DNA from: Pisaster brevispinus | Lineage: Eukaryota; Echinodermata; Asteroidea; Forcipulatida; Asteriidae | Assembly: GCA_023634235.1 (NCBI GenBank) | Contig: JAMKCF010000006.1 | Span: forward strand, 10,941,751 to 11,005,750 | Reading direction: 5' to 3' | Length of the DNA stretch: 64,000 nt | Shown here: positions 33,546 through 45,500 of the stretch, piece after piece | How the letters are laid out: every line of letters begins with the position of its first letter | How positions within the stretch are numbered: the first letter of the stretch is position 1 | The notes under the pieces: generated by a model | Told to the model about the DNA's origin: nothing | Seen by the model: the letters and a program-made list of their open reading frames with translations, nothing else | Databases searched by the model: none | Program-made: the position numbers and the translations under genes

Positions 33546-36500
33546 AGACGGTCGAGACCAAGACCGAGACCATAAAGGTCCGAGACCGAGACCGAGACCG
33601 AGACCTTAATGAATAAATTAATTAATAAAAGAGTCAAGTAAATTTGTGAAATTGTATGAGTGATTGTGCAAACAACTGTATTCTCATGAATTGAAAACAA
33701 GTAAACAACATGTGAAAAGAATGGTAAAAACCAAGCTACTAACAAAAAACAAAGAATGTATTCCTGACTCCTCGTCATATCAAAAAGAAAAGTGCTGAAA
33801 TAAAAGCAGTCTCATCTTGTCTACATGTACCAGGTCTAGACATCAATCATGTGAACTTCTATGATTTTTTTGTTTAGTATTACTCATCTGTATAAAAGAC
33901 CTACCCAGCACAAACGCGGAAAAAAAATCTGTAATATATTTGATGGAAAGATTGTATCCTAGAAAGGGACGATATATGAAAAAAGAAAATCCCAGAATCG
34001 GGAAAACATCATCATGACAAAACACAGGACTCAACCAAAATTTAACACTTCTACCAAACCATTGGTCAGGTGAAAGAAACACGATAACTGTACATCTAAA
34101 AAAATTGGTTTGTTTATTTGTGGCACATTTTAAAGAACATTCTCATTGCATTTTTAAAACATAAGCATGCCCAACATTTCCACTGACAGTCTTGCCTGAT
34201 GGGAGTGCATGATAATGTCACCCCCTGCTAAAGACTCTGCAGAGTATGCTGGAACTGACAGAATTTTGTACGCAAGGGTTGGTAGTTTCTTAGCTATTTG
34301 TTGCCGGAACTGTAGTGCACTTAACCTAGGGGCAGATTCATTTTGACTCCTGTAGATGTTTCACAAGCTGTTATCTTTTATCCTTTTTTTGAGCAACCCC
34401 TCCACCGTGATGCCAATGGTGACTGTAATGGTAATACCATAAGAGTGGGGAACAAAGGAATACAAAGGAATACAAAAGGGACAATGCTGTCCTCACATTG
34501 GAATCCTTTGTATTTTTGTGTCCTCACATTTTTTCGCGCGCTTAGTCTATGGAGAGTGTTAAGTTAGAGGGACAAAGGAAAGTCCTCACATAGATAGCAA
34601 TAATTGATACATGTATGTATGGTACAAAGTGCAGGGTTATTTTATGTGCATGCTACACAGTGTGTGTTCTGTACATGTTACTGGTTGGATGCAAAATCGT
34701 ATTGCGCAGGCAGGGGAGGAAGATTGGGATGTTCTCTAATGAATTGCATAATGGTAAAAAAGGCTGGTCTCGAAGCGAGACCAGCCAAATATTCGAGACC
34801 AAATGGGTCCGAGACCAAGACCGAGACCTCAGGGTACCGAGACCGAGACCGAGACCCGAGACCGAGACCCGAGACCGGCAAAACCGGTCTCGAGACCGGT
34901 CTCGAGACCGAGACCGGTCTCGAGACCTACAACACTGAAAAAAGGGCCATCAAACAAACAGAATGTCCAAACGTAGAATGTCCTCATAATAATAGAACAG
35001 TCAAATCGGGAGATTTCAGTGAGCAATCAAAAAGTGGCAAAAGGCGAACAGAGAAAAACATGACAATACAATGTCGAACCTAAACTAACAATGTAAACTG
35101 GGAAAAAACATGAAGGGAAAGGCTGTCATAGGGGTGGACTACCCTCGAGCCTTTGGGGATTATTCTGCCCCAAACAAAGAAAAAAATGCCGACTGGAAAG
35201 TTACAGGTCAACAATAAAGTCTTTCAAGTGACCGGGGGGGGGGGGGGGGGGGGGCGGCGCTGACGACTGCAGCGTCTGGGTTGAGTATGTCACGCGTTAG
35301 GCAACTCAAGTGTAACACTCGTGGTGGTGTCGGGCTGGCTTGCCAAAGAGTCATGAGCCATGGTTAAGTCGGAACTAGAATCTGCAGCTGGATGGGCACT
35401 GTCGGAAACAGCGTCGGACGACTATCGGCTGGAGTGGATAGTTCATGGGGAATGTCCGGCGGTTTGGGGGGCTGAGACACAGGTTCGGAGTAAGCATCAT
35501 CATCGTGGGCGTTATCGCAAGAGTATGGGAGAGTACGATCCAAATTGCAGGGAACTTTGTAGCACTCAGAGTTCTTGACATGGTACGAGGTGCTCCTGAG
35601 TTGGGAGCCAACAAATTTGCGGATGTTGCACCACAGACTGTCGACAGATGAGACGAGATAGCGATTTCATGCACAAGACTTGTTGCGGTCGCTGTAGAGG
35701 TAAACTAAGTTGCCAACTTCAACCGGTGTATCGGGTGGAGAGACTTCAGAGGGGCTTTGCATTTTTCGCTGTGCGGGTGGTTACGAGAGCGATGTTGGTG
35801 CTGGGCCTGTATCATGTTGAGGTCGGCAAACGGGATCTGCTGGTTGGTGAACTGTTTGCATTGGAACCACATTTCGCGTGCTGACAAACCTCGGTTACGA
35901 ATACGAGAGTTCAAGACTGCGGTGGCGAGCGAAAGCGTGAGTGGTGTTGCTGGACTACCAGTTGGGTCTTGGCGTAGTAGCTCGTCTTCTAATTCGCGAA
36001 CTGCCTTCTCCGCGATGGGGTTTTTGTTGGGGTTTTTGATACGGCCAATCTCAATACAAATTCGATGTTGTTGGAGGAGCTTGTCCTGGACCAGCCGAGT
36101 AAAGCCCGGGGCTGGGTCTGTGCGGATCACAGAGAGGGGGCTGTCTAATGGGAGGAGCTCGATGCAAAGGCGTATAAGGGCTGTGCGCAGTGTGTCGTGG
36201 CATTCATCCTCAATGATGCATGATGTGGTGTAGGAGGTTGAGCATTCTCGCAAGATGAGGATCACTTGACGGTTGCGCTTGATCACGTCTGATGCAAAAG
36301 AGATTCCGACCGAACCTGGAGGCTCGCCTGTAGACTGCTTAATGACAGTGTGGGCCGTGTTGAGTAGTGATGCGCAATGGTGACAGCTGGAGCTAACTTT
36401 GTTAACAGACTTGTCTAAATAGAGGGCAAAGAAGTAGCGACGAGTCACAGAATTGAGTTGGTGGCGTGTTGGATGGTCAAGTTGGATGTGGAGCGCGGTA

Positions 36501-39500
36501 AGGAGACCATGGAGTACTTGACGAGGAACGATGATGCATTCTCGTGTAGGGAACAGTGGCTCTTCTCTGCGAACTATCAGTAGGACGTCCTTAGCAACTG
36601 ATGCGGCTTGTAGGTAACGCTTGACATCCTTGATGGTTGTGGCTCTTTTGGGAGGACGGGTGCCCTGGACCAGGTGAGCGTGAGTATGGTGCAAATCTGG
36701 CTCTGCTTGTAAACTGGAGCTTAGCGTCAGCGGAGAGGACCTCCTGGGCAGACACTCGCATGACCGTGGACTCTTCAATGTGTCTGACAAAGGTACATAC
36801 TTGGCAAGTAGGGTCATAGCAATCCGGGGCGTTGCGGCTAGCGAAATCGGAGGGGAAATTCGCGGAACCAGCAAGGTGGTGAATGGTGGCTTGGAAGCGG
36901 CTTACAGTGGATAGGAATGTTGAAATCCGCGGGCTTGCTGAGAATTCACCACGGCACAACTTTTCGTATGCTTGGACGCATGGTTTGCTGTTGGTGAGGA
37001 CACATGTGTGATGCTTGGATTGAATGATGAATGGGCCAAAATGTTTGGTGGAGGCTGCGATGGAGAGAGCCTCTACTTCGCAGGGTATCCAGGTTGGCTG
37101 TCGTCCCCGTAGTTTGGCGCTGAAGAAACCTGCGAGACAGGATTTGCCTTTGAGAGTAATGTACAGAGTTGAGCCAATGCTGTGTTTCTTGACGGAACCA
37201 TCAGTCACAATCCACAATTGGTCATTGGGACTAGGGAGAGTGATGGTGTGAGTTGATGACAGAGCAGCTTGTGCCTTCTGGAATGTATCGCAAAGATCAT
37301 CGGACCAATTCAACTTTTCTTGAGTCTGACGACCGGCTACTGCCTCCTCTTAAGGGGGAAAGGAAGGATGAGCAGTTGGGAATAACTCAAGCAAGGACTT
37401 TGAAGGCCCTGATGAAGGATTGCAGACCTCGAACCTTTACTAGTGTAGCACAAGTGGAGAGTGTCGCTACGGGGTGGGGGCTGGCCTGGATGGAACCATT
37501 GGACCAAATCCATCCTAATATAGTGGTGCTCTTCGGACAGATGATGGTCTTGCGAGACGAGAGACGGAGGGCGTTGGTGTACAGGGCATGTAAAACCTGC
37601 CTCCAGTTGAGAAGGAGTTCTTCGATAGTGTCACCTCCACAGTAAAGATCATCTGCAAGCTTTGCCACGATGCCTCTCTCAAGTAGGTCTCCTAGGACAC
37701 GGCACATAAGTTCCTCAAGTGCGGTTTCTGAACCGGGCATGCCCATTGCAGATCTGGTATACACCCGTACACCTTTGAATGGGGTTGCCACACCACAGTA
37801 TTTCATTGACTGTCGGGAGAGGGGAATTCGGTAGAATGCGCTGGTGAGGTCAGTGGCGATGAGGTAACGCCATTGTGCGATTTTTCGAAGAGTTGAGTTG
37901 ACGTCAGGCATGAGTGGCGGTTGAGGTTTGCTGTAGCGGCCGACATCAGTGAAGGCTGTGACTAGACGAAAACCTCCGTTGGGCTTCTTGATGAGGAAGG
38001 AGGGGTTCAAGTATTCGACAGGGATGCCGACATCTTCAGGGCGGGCAAAGACTCCCAGTTTTTCAAGTTCATCAAACTTGTGCTGAAGCTCTTGAAGTTT
38101 GCCCTGAGCGTACTGGGGGAGTTGGCCTTTGCGCTGTGGGGGTTGAACTGGACCCATGTTTACGACTGCTTGAAAGGGGCCTGCGGAGCCATTGTAGCCT
38201 GGGAAAGTGGGGTCAAATACCTCGTCATACTCCTCGAGTAGAGAGCGGAACTGTGACTGAACAGATGGCGTCAAAGTGTTATCAGGGTCGATAGAGACAG
38301 ACGGAGAAGCGAGGAGCCACGTTTGGTGTGCATGGGGGCTGGCAGGGTAGTGGTTTGGTGTCTGTTGGGGTGGCAGGTTTTTCGTCAGGCATTTGAGGGA
38401 TGAACAAAGACCGGACTTGGCAGAATTGTTCCTGTCGTTGTAAAACGCAGGGCTCAGTAGTGAGATTTGGGATGCGCACTTTGCCAGCGACACTATGTAT
38501 GAGGTTTGGAGGGGGCCATGGCTTCGACGACTGTGATTTGGCGCTTGTGTCAATGCGGGGCTCGAGTGCAAAGAGGTTGTCGTTTGTGAAGACGTCACGA
38601 GGAAGTTGAACCTCGATGAACTCACCCGGCCATACCGTAGTGCTGTGGGAGGGGGCTCGGAGTACATGGGCTCGACGGACTGTGTGGTTCGAGAGGGGCT
38701 TTCCTTCGGAGCCATACAGGTAGGTAGTGTCGTCACCCAGGATAACTTGGTGTTTGGCTGGTCGAATTGAAATGTCATTGGTTTCCATGAATGGGGTACC
38801 AGCCAAAATTTTCTACAACGAGGTCCTCGAACTGAAAATTTCTGCTATCTCTTGTGAGGGTTAGTTTGGTCTCCCCGATGATGTTCAGGGGGATGAGCCG
38901 TCTGCCCGATTGGGAACTCATTGAGATCTTGGCCCCGAGTTTCATGGCTGTAGAGTTGCGAATCAGATTCCCAGTTGCTCCGCTGTCAATTATGATGCGT
39001 GTCCCGTGATGGCCATGAAATGCGTCCAAGTATGGAGATTGACGAATTTGGACACGGAGTGCAGAAGGTTCATGGAACTCGTTGACTGGTGCACGTGTTA
39101 GCTCAAGGGTTTCCTCATTGGAGTCATCCTCCTCGTAAATGCTGGCAACTTGGCGAGCTCTCGCTATGTATTTGCGGTCTCGCTCGGGTAAGTGTGGGCA
39201 CTCGCTAAGGAAGTGGAGAGAGTCTGATTGACCAACTTGCTTACACAGTGGACATGACTTGAACGGTTTACTGCTCTTGGGTCGAGGTGTCGTCTGTCGA
39301 GGTTTCGGTCTTGTGAACGAGGTTGGCCGAAAAGTGGAAGTGCGCATTAACCGTGCATCCTCGGAAGTGTGGAGTTCATCCAGGAGGGAGTTGAGGGCCT
39401 GTGAGATCTCGGGTTTGATAGATGCCAATGTGCGTGAGTGGAGTTCGGTACCATAGCGTTGTTTGATAAGTCTAAGGAGGGTGGGGTGGATGAGCCGTAG

Positions 39501-42500
39501 CCATGTGAGTACGATAACATTTTTGAGTGTGGGGGTGAGCTCCTCATCTTCTAGAATGGGTATGCCATGGTGGCATATGCCGGAGTCGCGAAGGAGGAGG
39601 CTGTCCTCAACAAACGTAACAAGGCGTTGATACAGATCCTCTGGGCGCTCGTCTGGTTTTAGTTGAATTGAGGCGAAGTCAATGAAGTGACCCCCTGTTG
39701 ACTGAAACCCGAAATGTAAGCGTACTGCCTGCCAAATGTTTGAAATAGAGGTGGAGTTGCGAACAATTGTGTTACGGGATATGACGGCAGTAGTTTGCGA
39801 TTTGCCCGAGCATGAGTTCCAACATGGTGACCTTTTGTTGAGCAGTGCGGCGTTTTGTGACCTAAATGTCCGGACCATCGTTTGTAAATCCACGTAGTGG
39901 GGAAGACTTAGACTTTTTCTCCCACTTGAAGTCTTCGGTAAGAAATTGGGCGAAGTTTGGATCGAGGGAGAATGTACTGGAGATTATGCTTCCAATTCTC
40001 AAAGGAATTAACTGTCTCATTCTTGCTGAGGGACCATTGTTTCGGAGCCCTATGTGTAGATGCCATATTGAGATTGGGTGTGAATAGTCCGTAGGGAAAT
40101 GCGAGTAGTATATAAAACAGCTCTGTGTTCAGCTGGCTGATCGCTCACAAAACAAGAATAGAAGTAAGCGTGACCTCAAGGGGGCGCTAGACTGAACTGG
40201 CGCCAAGCTTTTTGTTTGTTTTTGCGTTTAACTTTAAAACAATGTTTCCTCTCGCAGGATTCAATGAGTTCTACAAGTACATAGATTTCAATGAACTACC
40301 AACCTTCACATTTACACGCTTTGGTCAGGGGTTGAAGACAGTAATGGCAGAGTACACCATAGGCCATTTAATCGCTCATGAGAGATCTTTTTTTGTCACG
40401 AAAAGAAATCAAGAACAGAAAATATGGTAAGATCTATGGAATTCTATATGACGTGTTATGTATGGCGTTCATAGTTGAGTTCCATGCCCAGTCCCGCCAT
40501 ACCATCACATAATCGACTAAGCAGCGTTAACGGCGAAAAACACCTTAGACCAACAGTATGTGACAACACGATGCGGCAGCTTGATGCGATGACGTGACAA
40601 TGCAATAGCACGAGGCAGCAATGTAACAGCATGACATAAAAATGCGACAGCACTATACCTGCAGTATAAAACCAATGTGATGGCAAGCTGCGACGACTTG
40701 ATGCGCCTATGTGCCGGTGACGGCGCAAGCCGCTAGAGACTCAACTATTAACGTCATTATGTGTGATGTTCAAATGGCAGTAATGGAATTCCACAAGCTT
40801 TCTTCTTGATCTTTTACAGATTATTAAATGAAACAAGTTAGCATGCCAAGCATGTGCAGTAGTGAGAGACGCTCGGTGGAAGCACCATTACTGTATAATT
40901 TGTTAAGTTGATATTATGCGCAGACATCTAATAACAAGAATTTATAACCAGGGCTCAAGTTCATGGCTCTACTTTCTTACTGTCTGCAACAACAAAAAAG
41001 GCATATACTACAAAAGTAGAACATTCTTCACTTAAAAACATAAGAATATTTCACAGGCTGCCAAGGAATTTTGCCTGTGCGTTTTGGGCGCTCACCATGT
41101 AAACAGAGAATGGTGACCAGAAGCGCTCAATTCCATAGTAAGCAGATCCATGAAGTTTGGCTCATAAAATGTGATTTGAGAAAAGTTGAAGAATCTTAGA
41201 ATTATATATGCGTTCATAATTGATTGAACTTGTTTGGTTTTAGGAAAAGAATAGGTTACCGCAGTTTACATCAGATGAAGATTGGTATACTGGGCGCTGG
41301 AGACATAGGAGAGGAGAGTAAGTTATTGAAATTGGGCCCAGTAAAAACAATGGTATTTGTTATCTCTCACAACAATGGCTGTTACAGCAGGTATGTTGAT
41401 TTTTCTATCTTGGACTTCTGCCTCTTGAGGGCGCTATTTTCAGCCGAGCCACAAAGAATCGAGCCACATTGTAAAACTAAAGTTAAGATTTCTAAGCCCC
41501 TTTTGCCATCTAAATTTGTCCACATTCCATTCTACCACAGACCTTGGACACAGGTAAATACATCTTTAAGTATCATAGTTCCATTTGCAGTAATTTTAGG
41601 TGTTTTGGACTATTTTGAAAGTCATGTTTTTTGATGACTTATTTAATGAAGTTCTGTAACGTTTTTTGGAGTTAAAAGGCACATGTTATAAGCAGTTTCT
41701 ACTTAGTGATAATTAGTTAGCACAGTTTAATGTTGCTTCAGTTACTTGAAACTTAATGAGTGTATTGTTCCTTAACTTGCAGTTTTTACGTGAACCTAGT
41801 GAACTACGTAGTGAACCCATTGAACCTACTGAACACAGTAAACAGAGTGAATACAATAGATACCAGGGGAGAGAGTTTTAAACTGAGAACGAGGAAACTG
41901 TACAAGTTGAGAAGAGCAATAAAAGACAAGAACTGTACAAACTGATAAAACTCTCAAGAATTTATTGTCATGTACACTTTGTGCATGTCGCCGCCACAAT
42001 GGCCATTTGCCAATATCATGAGAACTCTTGCATTATTATCACAGGTGTTATCCCAAGTGAATATGCATTCATGAGTCTTGTGAAAGACTGTTGAAAACAA
42101 ACAAAAATGTGTGTGGTGACTGGCAACGACTTTGTGGTTATCAGTGGTGTTTACAATGTAGCTGACAACTTCAAATCAAAGTGCTGAAGGGGAGTTGGGG
42201 ACAGAGACCAAAACACTGTTATTAAATTTAAACTGATCTCCACAGAATCAATAAGGGAAATGTTTTGCCTCTTAAGTTCCCTGTTCACTGTCTTTGTTCC
42301 CAGCTGTCCTCTTGAAGTGAAAAGTAATGCACAATTCCTTATACAAGTGCCCTTTACCATAGGAAAACATATCTTGCAATTAAATAAGTTACAAACTGTC
42401 ACCGTTAACTCATTTGGTGAAAACTCAAAAAATTTATGAGCACAAACCTTCAACTCAACTCAGTTTTATAGATTGACACAATCTGGACACAACATTACAT

Positions 42501-45500
42501 TATATTGTGTCAATATTTAGTCAATACAGCTATAAATGGTTGAACATTTCAATGCTTCTAACGCAGTTGTGGTGTTTGCTTTTCTTAGTTGCAAGAATAT
42601 GTAAAGCCTTCAATATGATGACATGGGGATTAATCAGGCGAGAGCTACCCATCGAAGAGAGAAGTGTATATGTGGATGTGTATGTGTAAGTACATTAGAC
42701 TGATTAAGACAAGTAAAACTATTGAATATTAATAAGGGAATAAAAGTGTGGCGACAAAGTTTTAAACAGTGGTTTATAACCAGCTGGGTTGTGGCCTTTA
42801 GCACACAGACACCACCCTGCAGATTTTAAACAGTTGTTTATGACCAAGTCATGACTTTTTTTTCTCCCGTTCATAAATACCCTCTCTTTTTTTTTTAAGC
42901 ATAAAAATAAGGGAAAAACAGTAATTGGACTTGTCGTATAGTTAAGTTTTCAAATCCTGTCTTCAGGTCGTTCCCCCAAAGGTCAAAATGCACGCGATGC
43001 TCAAAGGTTGTGCATATGCTATATTATATTTGACATTGAGTACTGTATGTGTTGATTGCATTAGGCGTTATTAGTGCCAGCATTTAAGCTTGTGTGCCAA
43101 CATGCATATAACTATAAATGCCAATTGTGCTATAGCCAACTGGTATTAAACGGCTCCAGCTATGTCTTTATCAGCTGTTTAATACCAGGTAAACATGGTC
43201 ATATGACCACCTTTCAACCAATAGAACTGCCTGAACTGTTTAATGGTGTTTGTGTATGCCTGTCAACACTTACATCTGTCAAGTTAAACCCCAAAAAATC
43301 TCGCATACATGTAGCTCTCAGGATGCAATGGTCTCTCTTGTATCATCATCTCTAGAATCTTAATCGAGCTGGACAACACGAGGTATAAGATACAATAAAC
43401 TACTTTTACCTTGTACCTAGGCATCGTCTATCCACTGCAGTGCCTGAAAACCCATATATGATGTGGTCCAGGAGTATTTATTTTTATAAATGTGTGGTAT
43501 TACTATCACAGAAAGATGGACGGATTATGTGAGCTCCTCGCTGAGTGTGACTACATATGCAATGTTTTACCCCAAACACCGCAAACTGATGATATTCTTT
43601 CCCATGACATGCTGTCCAACTGCACCAAGAAACCAGTGTTTATGAACATCGGAAGGGGTAATGCCATCAGCGAAGACGCCATACTGAAAGCCCTAGAGAA
43701 AGGCTGGATCTCACACGCGATCCTGGATGTGTTTAGAGAGGAGCCTCTACCCAAAGAAAGTCCCCTGTGGTCATCCCCCAAGGTATATAGAGTGGGTTTA
43801 TTTGAGGTCAAGTTGTGTGCTGCATCCCGCTCTGTACATACACCTCGTCCTAGGTTTTCACCAAAGTGACAGAATGAGTTCAGTTCAGGATTAATCCTAT
43901 CTCGAGTTAGGATGAGTAACTAGTCCTAACTTAGGATTAATCTTAAGGTTTACATGTTACAGTGCAAGGCTGGGACTCGTCCCAAGTCCTAAAATTAATC
44001 CTAAGTTAGGAAGAGTTTGGTGAAATCGACGGCTGGAAGGTTTAGTTGGCGTGTTCTATCTTAATAAAAAATTTTGGTTCGTGGCTACTTTGCCTTTTTA
44101 AATAAAATCCAAAATAATACGTCAGCACTTATGCCTGAAAAAAGTAAATGAGAAGGAAATAGGCAACTTGCTTAAAATGTTAGCTAGCCAGTGAAGGGCC
44201 TCGTTACTGTGGTGCACTACTACTGCCAAACAGAACACCACAGTAATGAGAGTTTGCAAAAACTAGCCAGGGAAACCTTACATACACACACATATAATGG
44301 GCTTCACTGGCTGGCTGGTGTATCAAAAAAAGAGAAGTGAGAATGATTGGATGCGCAACCAGTCTTTATGTACAAGGGTAAAATGCACCTGGCGTTATGT
44401 AATAAAACGAAATGCATGAGTGCCACCTGGGCGATTTTAACAGAACAAAGGGAACTAAAAGGACTTACGTGCTGCTACATCAGCCCCCCCCCCCTCTACT
44501 GCCGGAGGCAGGGGAAAAAGTTTGATTATGAATAATATTACGTACATTTATATTTCTTCTACAAGTTGTTTAGGCCAATATAAAAAAACAACTTCTGTTG
44601 GAAATTCCTTTCTAAGCTGATTACACTTGTGCCCTTGAGCAAGGCAATTTAAATGCTTAGTAAAAAGTTGGGAAGGTAGTGCATTCTGCTCTAGTGGACA
44701 ATACCCATGCCTACATCCTTACAAACTGTAAAGGGGATAATAATATAATAATAATAATATATTGTATTTGTATAGCGCCTACTGCAGGCCAGCCTCTAAG
44801 CGCTTAACATTCAGTATTTCCTGCAAGGTATTTGGGGCTACGTTTTGAAGTATGAGACCTACTCCTTTACATAGCACCTTGTAATGGTTTACAAGGTGCT
44901 GTGGCGCAATATGCAGCCGATCAAACCAGGATAACCCTTTTTCAGCCCGAGAAGTAGGCGGCATTGTGCCCCTGTTAATTTGCCTAAATCAGTTAAATGT
45001 AGCCCTCACCTTGAAGTGGCTGTCCAGCCTTGTGATGTTAAGTGTTATCTCATTTTAAAAACTTTCCCCTCAAAAAATAAAAATTAATAGCTTTTCACAA
45101 AAACTGTACCATTTGAATTTAATGAAATAAATACATTCTTGAACACTGTTCCCTTTTTTTCAGGTGACCATCACACCACATTCAGCTGCCTACACTGACG
45201 TAAAACAGGCAAGTGTAAACAAAAGGGATATTGGAGATTGAAGTAGATTCCAAGCACATTTCATCCATATTAAGTGTTAATTAAAAATTGGCAAAACAGG
45301 TGTTTCCTGTGAACGAGTTTAGAGTTGCTCAAGTCATCCATGGGCTTTTTCCTTTTTCTTTAAAGTCATATTTATGTTACTGTGCATGCTCCTAGCCTGT
45401 TGTTTTTTGTGTGTGTGGTTTTTTGTTTTTTTTTTGTTTGTTTTTTTGGGGTGTTTTTTTTTTTTTTTTTTTTTTTGGGGGGGCTGGTTTGGTTCGCAAG

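Larger units (their letters stand above)
35360..40202 (-). mobile_element. Ty3-like LTR retroelement with ADD-type RT, copy 2
   Basis: Minus strand: gag (start 40,066), zinc knuckle, protease, reverse transcriptase, RNase H, integrase, C-terminal tail to about 35,360. The gene order fits Ty3/gypsy-type pol, but the RT active site reads L-A-D-D-L. The LTRs were not resolved. About 50 bases at 40,152-40,202 recur at 33,352-33,403, across the hAT-like insertion, and may be the two LTR ends. It lies antisense in dehydrogenase intron 2. Confidence 0.85.

Noticed and set aside
33437..33778. Minus-strand frame with S-V-S-V repeats
   Set aside because: Also a translation of the hexamer array.
33468..34928. 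GAGACC arrays as a possible CRISPR array
   Set aside because: Units are contiguous hexamers without unique spacers and sit at the ends of a transposon in a eukaryotic intron.
34604..35083. Arg/Glu/Asp-rich plus-strand open frame of about 159 codons
   Set aside because: It is a translation of the GAGACC array (R-D-R-D, E-T-E-T repeats), not a gene.
35360..40066. Classing the ADD-type retroelement as BEL/Pao
   Set aside because: I saw no BEL-specific peptidase or DUF block. Gag-knuckle-protease-RT-RNase H-integrase with this integrase fits a Ty3-like element better, but the lineage remains open.
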